Assembly: GCA_039720395.1 (NCBI GenBank) | Contig: CM077823.1 | Location: 14,017,385-14,081,384 of the forward strand | Reading direction: 5' to 3' | Source: Liquidambar formosana | Lineage: Eukaryota > Streptophyta > Magnoliopsida > Saxifragales > Altingiaceae | DNA: 64,000 bases | Shown: positions 50,536 through 61,344 of the stretch, in pieces | Numbering within the stretch: the stretch's first letter is position 1 | Layout of the letters: each line of letters begins with the position of its first letter | Notes under the pieces: model-generated | What the model was told of the DNA's origin: nothing | What the model saw: only the letters and a program-made list of their open reading frames with translations | Database searches by the model: none | Translations under genes and position numbers: made by a program

Positions 50536-50848
50536 CTATGAGGTTTCGACATCTGAATCATCTAATCCTTCTCTATAAAGTTCAAATTCCTCAGGGCTCC
50601 ATCTGCAAATTAAGTGAAGTCGGAAGGTAGCCATCTTGATCCCCAGCAAACGCTGCAAATAAGTAAAAAGGTCAGCCACACATCAGTTTCTCTATTCAGA
50701 AAACACGCACACACACAAACAAAAAATAATACACTTGAATTATGCAGCAGAGGTCTTAATAAGCAACATAAATTTTATTGATAAAAATAAAATGAGGTAC
50801 ATGACATGACAAGACAAGAATTCCTACAGAAAAAGAAAGAAGAGGAAA

Positions 50849-50905
<57 letters not shown>

Positions 50906-53900
50906 AAACCAAGCACTCTAAGAACCACAAACAGCCCTCCAATCAGATCTAATAAAAAACAAAGGAATACCAACAAACTCCTTGAAAATCATGCATCCTC
51001 ATCTTTATCCCCAAATAACCCAAAAAGTAGCAAGAACAAAATATTTCCACGACACCTTAGCTTTCTTGCTACATACAAACCCTCCAAAATCAGTAACATA
51101 TCAAGAGAGGAGCCAGGTGAATCCAATAAATCCCAACAAGATGCAAAATAAACATAAAAACCTTGCAATGGAACAATTCAAGAAAAGATGATCAATGCTT
51201 TCAGCCTTTCTCTTGCACATTATTCACCAGTAAGATAACAAAGCATAGGAATTAGGAAGATCTCTTTTGAAACAAATCATTAGTATTTCCTACAAACAAC
51301 AATCCAAGCCAAAATAGGAACTTTAAGAGGCACTCTGGATAATCCAAATCATCTTAAAGGGGGGAAAAGAATGAACATTAGGATCATCAATTAAAACTTC
51401 CACAAAAGATTTATAAGAGAAAGTGTCAAAAGAAAAGGGAAGCCAACATGAACATTAGGATCATCAATTAAAACTTCCACAAAATATTTGCAAGAGAAAG
51501 TGCCAGAAGAAAGGGAAGCCAACATCTTCTATCCAGAATTGACCGTCTTAGAACAACTACAAAAAGAGATTAAAGAAAATTAACTACAAAAAGAGATAAA
51601 AGTGGTTATGGAGGTTTGGGGTAGGTCACCAAGGTTTATGGAGAGATGTTATTTTATGGAAGTATGGGGCAAGGGAAGGGGAATGGTGGACAAAGAGTTG
51701 TAGAAGATCTCATGGTACCGGTTTATGGAAAGCAATTATGTTAGATTTTGATACTTTCTTTAAAGTAACAAGGTTTAAAGTGGGAAGGGGGGATAGAATT
51801 AAATTTTGCAAAGACCAGTGGTGTGGTTCTAGGCCCATCATGGAGGAATTCCCTTCTTTGTTTGAAATTGCGGTTAATAAAGAAACTTGGATTTTGGATT
51901 ACTTTATGGATGGAGGGGCTGGTGGTGGGATTTTTTGGAAAATCCCTTTTGGTCGTAATTTTAATGATTGGGAGTTGGAGAATGTGATGAATTTTTTCCA
52001 TATGCTTTATGAATGTAAGATTCCTTCGGAAGGGAATGACACCTTGTTGTGGAGCAATCTAAAGGTTTATTTTCGGTGAAATCTTTCTATTCTTTTTTGG
52101 GTTCCAACATGGAGACTTTTCAACCGGCAAAGAACATTTGGATTCCCTCGGTGCCATCCAAGGTGGCTTTTTTCTTATGGTTAGTGGCACACAACAAGTG
52201 TCTTACCATTGACAATTTGGTTAGAATGAGGTGGGAGTTACCTAATACATGCATTATGTGTAAAAAGGCGGCGGAATCGGTGAACCACCTTTTCATTCAT
52301 TGTGAGGTGGCAAGAAGTCTATGGGAACTAATTTTCAACCTTTTCGGCATTAAATGGGTCTTGCCTTACTCTCCACATGATTTAATTGCGGGATGGTGGG
52401 TTATTGGTGCTAAGAAAGATACTAAGGCCGTTTGGAGGATGGTTCCTCGTGCTCTTTTTTGGTGCATTTGGAAAGAACGTAACTTGAGAACTTTTGAAGG
52501 AGAGGAGTCCTCTGTTGTGAAACTTAAAGCATCTTTGGTCAATTCTCTGTTTTGTTGGTTTTGTAACTACATGGGTGGTAGTAAACTTTCTTTTTTATCT
52601 TTTGTCAACTCCCTGTCTTTGTAATTGGGTGATGGGGGTTTTTTGGTGGTTCCTTTTTGTACATGGAACTTAGGTTTTTTCTTCTGTATATGTCTTATGT
52701 ACGAAGGTTTAAACCTTTTTAATATACAATCATTACCTTATCAAAAAAAAAAAAAAAAAAAAAAACTCCAATACCTCCCTACCATTAAGATTTCTAAAAT
52801 ATTTCCCAACCCAGAGAAGGAGAAAGAGATGAAATAATACCCTCAATAGAAACCCCATGAGCATGAGACAAATTATACAACTGAGGAAAACGAACCAAAA
52901 AAAAGGCCTTTCCCCCTCCAAACATCCTTCCAGAAATGAATCCTTTCCCCATTATACCACAAACGAAGTAAGAGGCAAAGAGTGGGCATGCCTTGAGAAA
53001 TGAACTTTCAAGGACTTCGAACTGAAACCCTAACACTAACCAAAGAATCCCGACCAAAATTATCACATATTTAGTAAAGATTATTCATTACAAATCCCAC
53101 GTTATAATTCATAACAATAGAACATTATGCTTGGGGTGGCAAAGGCAAAAGAGAAAAGACGAAACCCTATGATACACTGAAAATACAAACAATTATACAG
53201 ACTTCATGACAAAAGCAAATGATGCATAGACAAAAGAGAAAGATGTGGCCATTTCATCACAAACAATCACACAAAAAGGCAGTGCCCTTATTTGGAAACC
53301 CAAAATCATCCCCCAGTCAAAATGATAAACATGTACATGATTCCTTGAACTTCAAACAATATAGGTGCGATATCTAATGTTTCATTCAACCCCATAAATG
53401 TGATACAAGTAGACAGCAAAAATCATGAGGTCACCAGACTTCAGGATGAACAGGATTAGATGGCATTAATGGAACTAACATCATGGATAAGCGTGTAGAT
53501 GGTTCGTGCTGGAGACACTATTTTTGAAACATTGAGACTATTCCTTCTTTCATGAGAAAATATAACCAGCATAAGATTTTAACATACAATATCTATTTTT
53601 AGAGAAAATAACTCATCCCCATTGGCAGGGAACTTAGCATCCTCAAATTTCAGTAATCAATATACTTATTTACTACTTAAGCTATAAGATTCGAACAAAC
53701 CAGTATGCGTGCAGACTCGGGCGACAAAGGTTTGCCCTCTTCACAAACAACAAAGTCTGAAACAAGCTCCACCACCCCTGTGCACCACAATGAATATCAA
53801 AGATGAACATTTAGCCATTCCTCTATGAAGGAGCAGTAAAGAGAAGAAAATAACCCCACACCTTTGTTCAACCGAACAGGCATTCCTTGCTTGCGCAGAA

Positions 53901-56900
53901 AGGGCTCCATCTCATGTGTGAACTGGTTGAGAGGACCTTCTTTAAGCTCCACCTGAGACATTCAAGGATTAGATGCAAGTGATGATATTAGGATATATGC
54001 GACATATATGTATATAGAGCACTGATCATGTGTGGGACATCCCGGAATATCCCGTTCGATCACGGCAGTCTGTGGATGACACGTGCGCGCGCGTGTCGCT
54101 CACGGACGACTGTGATCGAACGGGATATCCGGGATATCCCACACATGATCAAAGCTATATATATATATATAAACCATGAATTATAGATTACACCTGTTTA
54201 ATACAACTGAAAAGCTTGACACAAACTCAAAAAGTATAAGCTCATACGACAAAAATGTATTACTCTCTCCATCCCACTTTGTTTTGACTACTTTGACAAA
54301 ATACGCATATTAAGGAAAAGCAACTATGCCTCCACACCTCACTTGTTTAATTTCATCTTTCAAAATATTGCCTACTTAACCAATTGCATTGGCATTTCAT
54401 TGCAATTTTAATATAGCAGTGGGCATGGTAGGAAAGTAAAATAATTGAATGCTTTGACTTATGCAATGAACAAACATTCTGGGAAATATAAAAATGGAAA
54501 TGTGCAGAAACAAAATGAGACGGAGGGAATATTTGACTGACTTAATAAAAAGGTAAGAAAACAAATGATGGTCGGAAATTTTAAACTGATAATAGCAAAG
54601 TTTAGATATCTCATTCTTCCTCAATGATTAACAGAAGAGTCATAAGTACATGGTTCAAATTTTAGTTCTCTTCAATTAGACTAGCCACCAAGCTAGGCAC
54701 CATCCCTGACAACTGTCATCCTACATACTGAGCACCTAAGACTAATTATAGAACTACTTCCCCCAAACCTTTTCTGATGCAGGGCTTCCAGTCCTTGCAA
54801 AGTCATACTCTTCATACTCATTAAATAACCTGCAAAAGAAACAAAAGCTAAATATTAGAGGGAGGAAAATGATAAGTAAAGCACAACGATGGATAGGATA
54901 CAACTCTTAAAAAGCTAAGAGCCTTAATGAGTCATTACGAGACAGAATGTGACATCATTATATCTTCTGGGAAAGACAGAACACCAAAGCACTTTACTAG
55001 CTCCTCTCTTTTTTTTCTTTCCCTAGTACACAAGCACCTTTTATCTTTTACCAAACATTATGGTAAACTGCTTTTCACACTTGAAAGTAAGCAGGATTAA
55101 AGAGCCCCATTCACTACCTATGGCTCCATTTAATTTAGAATTAATTAAAAATTTATATAAGTTTCCATACTTTCTAACTATTCTCCATCTGGATAAGTGG
55201 ATAATATATTTCTCATTTGGATATACTCAAAGGAAAAGTCAGATATCATTTGATGTCATAAATTTCAAAATTTACATTGACATTACAATCAGACTTTCAA
55301 AAAAATTTATCCACTTCTTTATTTAAAAAGAAAATTGAAAATTTGTAAAACATTTCATCAATGCTACACCCGGCTACTAGAAGACAGAAGAATAAATCAA
55401 AACATGAAATCTTATAACCATAAGACTCCAATTTCTTTTTTTCCTTTCGTCTTCTACACAATCAAAAGGAGCCAGTTCAGGCACATAGCAGATGAATTTT
55501 GAAAATTACCTCTGGACCTCTTCCTTTGGCAAATTGGTAAAAAAAAGCCCGGCATCTCCACGCAGAAGCTGAACAAGATAAAACAAATAAATAAATAAGG
55601 ACAAGTCGAGAAATTATATTCAGACAAGGGAAAGCAGTAGAAGTTTGGCTGCATCCAAGGGCATGCCTACCTTAGAAACTTTGTGGATGGCAGGTCTGAT
55701 CTCATCAGCAACAGATCGACCAAGAGAAATCTGCATGACTTTGTTCGATCCAAGAAAAAATCTGGCAGAATCAAAATAATAAATTAAATTGTAATATGTT
55801 CATGCAACATTGTAGCATCCATAGAGAAGAAATTTGATTGAAGATGTAACTAGACACCACCTTGGTGTAAAGCTAGAGGTGGAAACAATTGAGGGCATGA
55901 CAAAGGAAGTTGTCTATAAAGGATCAATCTTTGCAACAAATGCATGTAGAGTTATTGAGTTCAAGTTGAAGATGACAAAAGGACATGAGGAAGGCCCAAA
56001 AGAATGTGGCAATGAAAAATGTAATATGATCTAACATGGGTTGAAGGAAGTGAGAAGAATTCATAAAGCCAACCCTGGGAAGTTGGCATTCAAGGATTTG
56101 TTGAGCTGCATGAAGTCATTCCCATCTATACAAACAGAGTTTAACCCACCTCTAGTTGCTGAGAAAACAAAGGAAAAGAAGAAAATTTAAAACTTAATGC
56201 TTCACTCTCAGGTCGACTTTAGGAGTGTCAATGGTTACTAGTATCCAATTACCTACCTTTTTAAACCAATTAATCAGTGTTTTTTTTCCTAATGCATACA
56301 TGATGTGGCAAGATATATGCTGCCAATAGCTTATTATAAGGTAAGAAGCACCAACACTAACACACAACACAGGTACAACAGACATTGACACACCTGGAAA
56401 ATCCTTTTAAAAAATGACACAACATGGCGGGGATACGGTAATAAATAAATATTTATTTATAATGTATATACATATATAGTGGATAGTTCCATTATACAAA
56501 TAAAAAAAGAATTAAAATATATGGGGATACAAAAGATATCGTTACATAAACAAGCAAGACATCTGTAACACCATAAGTCAGAAATGAGTTATAAGTTGTA
56601 ACAATGGCATTTAACTTTAAGCAGGGTTCCATTTTCCACACACACACACAAAAAAAAAAAAAGAAAAGAAAAAAAAAAGGTCTAATTCCAATGATCAAAA
56701 TACATAAAAGGACCCCCTCGTCATGTCGTAGGCCCCCTCGTCGTGTCGCAGGCTTATCCCACACATGTCGGCGGAGTGTTGGAGCCATGTCTTGACCACA
56801 TCAAGTAAAAGAAAAGAATTAAAAACTACAGACACTTCCCAAGCATGTCTGATACATGAAGTAGGCATGTCGAGCAGGTGTCGTGTCTGATACGCGTTGG

Positions 56901-59900
56901 ACACAGCATTTCCAAATTCTTTGGAGTGACAATGCTTCCTAGCTTATAAGAAGAATGTATTAGCTATTTAGCTATTTAGCTGTTATTAGTTTTGTATTAG
57001 CTTAGCCTATGGGGTTGGTTAGTTAGTTAGCTTGCTAGGGGTATTTTAGTCATTTGTCACCCTTAATTAGTTTATGAATAGGCTGTTAGAGGTTTGTTAA
57101 TCCATTTTAGTCCAGAAGATTCCAATTGTACAAATTGTAATAGAGCTTCTCTGTTTTCTCTCTCTATATCAAAGACTTCATATTTTCTTCACTTGCTCTC
57201 AATCTCTCTCTCTCTTTCTCGCCCATTTTCTCTTGAATTATTTGTGTGAGATCATCATTTGGTATCAGAGCTCAGATCAAGCCTAAGAAAGGTGAATTTT
57301 CTTTGGAAAATTGCATTAGAAATCCTCTGTTTTTGTGCCCACAATGATGTTTCCCATCTTAGCCATAATCGAGCAGCAGTTCTCCTTTGTAATCAATGGA
57401 TTACAGTCCGACTAAGGTTAAAAAAAGTAGTTGCAGGCTTTTATGATGCAGAATAGAAACCACGGATTGATGAGGGTGGCTGTAAATTCAACAGTTGCTG
57501 GAAATTCTGGACAGCAGCTATCTCTTGGTTTAACAGCAGCTTTTCAAGAGATTAGAGTGGTAGGATTGTGGTCTAAAAGGTGGAAGGTTGGTTGGGGCTA
57601 TGGAGAAGTAGAGTTAAGGGTGTAAAACTGTTAAAAGATGGAGGATTGTGGTTAATTTAAAGCAAATACAGCAGCAGCAGGAAAATTGAGCAGAAGCAGA
57701 AGCAGAAGAAGAAGAAGAAGATAATATAATCTAGGAATCACTCCTAGAAGCCCTTAAGCATCACACCTAAGGTCCCATAGGCATCACACCTCGGGTTAGA
57801 AGAAGGCCTCACACCCACAAAGATTGCGAATCACTCACAAAGTAGAAAATTCTAAAATACTTCCTTCATTCCTTTAAAATCTACTATTACATGGATTTTT
57901 ATAAGCTCCTCCTACAAGCAAACAAGCTTCTAACATAAGCCAACTACCCTAGCTTACAACATAAGCCAACTAGGCAAGCTTCCAACATAAACTAAGATCT
58001 TAGACCAAATAGACTTGGACTACACCTAACAAATCTGACCCAACTAGAAAGCCCAAAATACAGCCCATACATGACCCAACCCAATTAGTCCCAAAACAGA
58101 AAATTACCAAAATACCCTTGATTTCCATAAAACTTAAGATAACCTAAATAAAACTAAACTGATAATAGATGATCTTAAAGAAATGATAAAATAAGACAAC
58201 CCTAACTAAACTCAATTGAACAAGATCCCAAGTAAGCCCCATCCTGAAATCGATCAAATTTGCATAGCCTTTTGAGGCCTGCATCATTACTTGGGATCTT
58301 GTTCAATTGAGTTTAGTTAGGGTTGTCTTATTTTATCATTTCTTTAAGATCATCTATTATTAGTTTGGTTTTATTTAGGTTATCTTAAGTTTTATGGAGT
58401 CAAGGGTATTTTAGGATCCTACAAAAATCCATGTAATAGCAGATTTTAAAGGAATGAAGGAAGTATTTCAGAATTTGCTACTTTGTGAGTGATTCACAAT
58501 CTTTGAGGGTGTGAGGCGTTCTTCTAACCCAAGGTGTGATGCCTATGAGACCTTAGGTGTGATGCTTAAGGGCTTCTAGGAGTGATTCCTAGCTTATATC
58601 TTCTTCTTCTTCTTCTTCTTCTTCTTCTTCTTCTTCTTTTCAGAATTTGCTACTTTGTGAGTGATTCACAATCTTTGAGGGTGTGAGGCCTTCTTCTAAC
58701 CCAAGGTGTGATGCCTATGAGACCTTAAGTGTGATGCTTAAGGGCTTCTAGGAGTGATTCCTAGCTTATATCTTCTTCTTCTTCTTCTTCTTCTTCTTCT
58801 CTTCTGTTTAATTTTCCTGCTGCTACTGTATTTGCTTTAAATTAAACACAATCCTCCATCTTTTAACAGTTTTACACCCTTAACTCTCTTTCTCCATCTT
58901 TTAGAGGTGGATGATCTTCATTGGCAGCATCAAGAAGAGACACCTAGAGGCTATTTTCTTTGTGGGTAGGGCTATGTGTATGGTGATCTTGGTTCTAAGC
59001 TTCTGAGTGGCTTTGATCAAACTTCTTTTGCACTTCCAAAGACAATATATGAAGGATAGACATGTGGCTGAATTTATAGAAGATTTTCATAATTCTAAGC
59101 AGCTCACAATTTCAAGCTGATGATAGAAGAGAGAAACTTCTTTTCAAAGCTAGAGAACTTGCTTGGGTGGTGTTACGAGAGAACTTCAACAAGCTACATC
59201 AAGAACTGTGTCTACTCCTTTATTCAAACTTAAGGACAAGTTTTTATTTTTTTAGAGGGGGAGTTCTGACGTGGCAAGGTACATGCTGCCAATAGCTTGT
59301 ATTAACTTATAAGAAGCATGTATTAGTTTGTATTAGCCTATGGGGTTAGTTTGTTAATTAGATAGGGGTATTTTAGTCATTTCTCACCCTTAATTAGTAT
59401 ATAAAAAGTGTTATTAGAGGTTAGTTAATCAGTTTTAGTCCAAAATATCCCAATTGTACAGATTGTACTATTGTAGGGTCGATTCTAATTCAAATGGCAT
59501 TAGACTCAGACCCAAAATCAAAATTGAATAATAGATGGATATCTAAGCAGCAGTCTCCAAAATCACGTGGATCATTCCAGTGCAAGTCTTACAGCAGGTC
59601 GTTTAACTCGGACAATGAACTACAATCACATACAAAGGTCAAGCACAGTGCTGCGAAGTAAAGGGGTAGAGGTGGTCCTGCAGGTTCCTGCTCAAATTTT
59701 GGTGACCTTGTTGTTTCTTGATATTAAATTACAGAGAAAGCTTGTTACTGTTTACGTTTCTGAAGGTTTTTAAGAAAGTGTGCAAGGAGAGAGTAGTCTA
59801 GTAGTTGTTACGTTTTATCCCTTCTACTTTAGCATCAGGAAAAACTCTAGTTGGGCATTTGACAGTCAATTTGGTTAAAACGCATTATTGGTGTTTCCTC

Positions 59901-60740
59901 TTTATGTGATGGATGGATGGATGTTTGGACTTGGGATTGTTTGGCAGTGTGAGGAACTAATAGAAAATATTAATCCTTTGTTCTGTGAGATAACTATCGT
60001 ATCAAAAACAAAACAAAAAAAATTATAATTCAACTGGTCTTCCACATTTATAGGGTCAATTCTAATCCAAGGTATAAGAAAATAGTTGGAAACAAACTGA
60101 AATTGAACTTTTTACACCTTTAGATGTTCCTAGATAAAATCAAAAAATCAAATAACACAGAGATTTTAGATTAGATTTTTCGAATCCCAAAAGAAAAATG
60201 AAAAATACAAATTTTAGTTTCTCCCTTTTTCCAACATTTTACACAACCAGGGTTTCGTGCATCAAAGAAAAACCCCCTTTCCTTCTTGGAAATTTTTCCA
60301 TCCAAGCAATATTTTCATCGAATCAAACAGAGTAAAATCAAACTGATGTTACCTGCTTGTGGATTTGAGCTGCTCTCTGAACTCCTTGAACTTGAGATTT
60401 CTCATGTTCTCGAAAGAGAAAACATAGGCGGAGCTGTAATCTTCCACAGCCTGCCTTATCGCATTCACTACCGATTCCTTGTGTTCTCTCCCCTTCTTCT
60501 TCGTCTTTGATAATGTAACTGCATTTCATATTAGCCAAACCCAAACATTTAAACACCACGACATCCAAATACATAAAACCCGTTCCAGATTCTTATGAAT
60601 AGCCAGAACATAAATTCTATATTTTTCTTCCTTTTTTCCGACCATATTTTCTAAGCAACCAAATAGAGCATAAAACTAGGGTTGAGGACCTAAAGAGAGG
60701 AAGAGAGCATACCTGGTCGGTCACGTTTTGACTTGGGCAT
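50536..60740 (-). CDS. MRT4: Ribosome assembly factor MRT4 (MRTO4), 8 exons
   Basis: Nucleolar paralogue of ribosomal stalk protein P0. It occupies the P0 site on pre-60S particles and is later swapped for P0. Exons on the minus strand: 60740-60713, 60518-60353, 55761-55671, 55568-55510, 54829-54769, 53952-53862, 53777-53701, 50652-50536. All introns are GT-AG with agreeing phases, giving 229 aa (human and yeast about 240). Order: MPKSKRDRP start, basic KTKKKGREHKE, YVFSFENMRNLKFKEFRE (L10-like rRNA-binding fold), GLFFTNLPKEEV, NEYEEYDFARTGS, then the MRT4-specific insert ending GIKMATFRLHLICRWS and an acidic tail. P0's C-terminal stalk region is absent, as expected. Introns 2 and 7 are swollen by retrotransposons to 4.6 and 3.0 kb. 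Confidence 0.95.
50851..50902. repeat. (AT)n-(GT)n microsatellite
   Basis: Compound AT then GT repeat within MRT4 intron 7, in the 3' UTR of the old LINE. Confidence 0.9.
51371..51524. repeat. 77-bp tandem duplication
   Basis: ATGAACATTAGGATCATCAA starts at 51371 and again at 51448. The two units differ at few positions (for example AAAGATTTATAAG and AAATATTTGCAAG). It lies within the old LINE and duplicates part of its coding sequence. Confidence 0.85.
51598..52765 (+). mobile_element. Younger 5'-truncated LINE with poly-A tail
   Basis: Plus strand: LWRFG-like start, GRGDRIKFCKDQWCGSRP, IFWKIPFGRNFNDWE, then after a one-base frameshift near 52060 GLFSVKSFYSFL, VPSKVAFFLWLVAHNKC, CIMCKKAAESVNHLFIHC (zf-RVT domain), ALFWCIWKERNLRTFEG, a stop at 52622-52624, a short 3' UTR and A23 at 52743-52765. 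The reverse transcriptase is lost by 5' truncation. A clear target duplication was not found. It interrupts the older minus-strand LINE. Confidence 0.85.
54024..54150. repeat. 127-bp near-perfect palindrome in MRT4 intron 5
   Basis: GATCATGTGTGGGACATCCC at the left is mirrored by GGGATATCCCACACATGATC at the right; inward GTTCGATCACGGCAGTC faces GACGACTGTGATCGAAC, around a GC-rich centre ACGTGCGCGCGCGTGT. CpG-rich core, AT-rich flanks. Probably a foldback MITE; a half-like relative lies near 47570. Confidence 0.85.
54261..54531. mobile_element. Stowaway-like MITE in MRT4 intron 5
   Basis: The left end TACTCTCTCCATCCCACTTT is mirrored by the reversed right end TATTCCCTCCGTCTCATTTT. CTCCCTCCGT-type ends next to TA are typical of Stowaway (Tc1/mariner) MITEs. 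271 bp, non-coding. Confidence 0.8.
56341..56942. mobile_element. hAT-like element inserted in the left LTR, 602 bp
   Basis: Its ends, GTAAGAAGCACCAACAC and (reversed) CTAGGAAGCATTGTCAC, match the nested element at 4908-5633. It is flanked by 8-bp copies differing at one base, ATTATAAG (56333-56340) and CTTATAAG (56943-56950). The right LTR shows the unbroken sequence. Subterminal GTGTCTGATAC and GTTGGACAC words are shared with the other copy. Confidence 0.78.
57600..58896. repeat. Large inverted repeat inside the LTR element
   Basis: The arms are about 57600-58234 and 58287-58896 around a 52-bp centre. GAGTTAAGGGTGTAAAACTG at the outer left is mirrored by CAGTTTTACACCCTTAACTC at the outer right; CAATTGAACAAGATCCCAAG meets its reverse at the centre. 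The left arm has about 200 bp (58000s region) missing from the right arm; the right arm has a 172-bp tandem duplication (starting 58469 and 58641), each unit ending in a (CTT)n tract. Confidence 0.85.
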
Positions 60741-60766
60741 TTTTAGCAAGGAGGCGAAGTGGCGGC

Positions 60767-60854
60767 TCCTTTCTCTGCTGCTTTGCTTATGCAGAAACTC
60801 TTAAAACCCTTCCTTTCTCTGCTGCTTTGCTTATGCGGAAACTCTTAAAACCCT
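60767..60854 (-). repeat. 44-bp tandem duplication in the MRT4 leader/promoter
   Basis: Two adjacent 44-bp units (60767-60810, 60811-60854) differ at one base (GCAGAAAC and GCGGAAAC). Each carries CTTAAAACCCT, i.e. AGGGTTTTAAG on the MRT4 strand, a telo-box-like word. It starts 27 bp upstream of the MRT4 ATG, so it lies in the 5' UTR or core promoter. Confidence 0.85.
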
Positions 60855-61045
60855 GGATTTGGATTTGCTCCAGTTGATGAAATAAACTGGACGCTCCAGT
60901 AGCCGTTGATGGGTGGACGCGTGGATGGGGCTTGGATCTAACGGCTGCAGATGGAGGGAGATGGGAGGCGTTAAGCCCTTAACGCTATTTGCTGCTAATG
61001 GTTTGAAAAAGGAAAAACGCGGCGTTTTGGAGGAGGAAAGCTGGG

Positions 61046-61234
61046 ATGAAACGTAGCCGCGATTTCAATTTTTATTCTCCCTCTCGCGCACTCTCTCTCC
61101 TCTCTCTCTCCTCTCTCTCCTCTTCCCGGCGAGCCTCTCCCCCATCGGCTGGACGGCGCTCCACCCCACCAGTAGTAGAGACACCATCATCTCTCCGCTC
61201 ATTTCTCCCGCCGGTGAAACCCCACAAAAGGTAA
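61046..61234 (+). CDS. Possible first exon of a divergent gene (unrecognised)
   Basis: An ATG opens a GC-rich frame starting MKRSRDFNFYSPSRALSLL, continuing Ser/Pro/Arg-rich to PVKPHKR. The sequence AAAAG followed by GTAATC at 61229-61234 looks like a splice donor, so the visible stop right after it may be intronic. Composition (CT-rich, GC-rich island, divergent from MRT4 by about 305 bp) suits a 5' exon with leader. No domain is recognised and no following exon was found up to 64000; it could be a plain leader sequence or chance. Confidence 0.3.
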   Translation: MKRSRDFNFYSPSRALSLLSLSSLSSSRRASPPSAGRRSTPPVVETPSSLRSFLPPVKPHKR

Positions 61235-61313
61235 TCACGATTTGAAGGAGATTTATTTATTTATTTATTTTATTTTATTATATTTTTTTTTCGATAGCCC
61301 TAACCCTAACCTC

Positions 61314-61344
<31 letters not shown>

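Larger units (their letters stand above)
50758..53040 (-). mobile_element. Old LINE (3' part), split by a later LINE
   Basis: Read on the minus strand, two blocks belong together: 53040-52766 and 51597-50758. The first carries the post-RT region WYNGERIHFWKDVW and FPQLYNLS; the second carries PFKMIW, LAWIVV and the zinc-binding MCKRKAESIDHLF of the zf-RVT domain, then a 3' UTR ending TTTTATCAATAAAATTT near 50770. Many stops and frameshifts; the reverse transcriptase itself is missing. It lies antisense to neither gene part: same strand as MRT4, in intron 7. Confidence 0.75.
56301..59474 (+). mobile_element. LTR retrotransposon, non-autonomous, in MRT4 intron 2
   Basis: Left LTR 56301-57257 (about 347 bp without its insertion) begins TGATGTGGCAAG and ends ATCATCA. 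A primer binding site TGGTATCAGAGC (57260-57271) matches the initiator tRNA-Met 3' end. A purine tract AGAGGGGGAG (59264-59273) precedes the right LTR, which begins TGACGTGGCAAGG at 59277 and is cut short near 59474. The 2 kb interior codes for nothing recognisable and is mostly a large inverted repeat. It is opposite in strand to MRT4. Confidence 0.82.

Noticed and set aside
51738..52624. Host gene encoding a zinc-binding protein in two frames
   Set aside because: The motifs are the zf-RVT region of LINE ORF2; poly-A tail, frameshift and truncation mark a retrotransposon copy.
54024..54150. microRNA precursor
   Set aside because: Arms are too long and too perfect and the core is CG-repeat; a foldback transposon is the simpler reading.
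61298..61311. Telomere or subtelomere
   Set aside because: Only two CCCTAA units; a short interstitial motif, probably a telo-box or chance, not a telomeric array.
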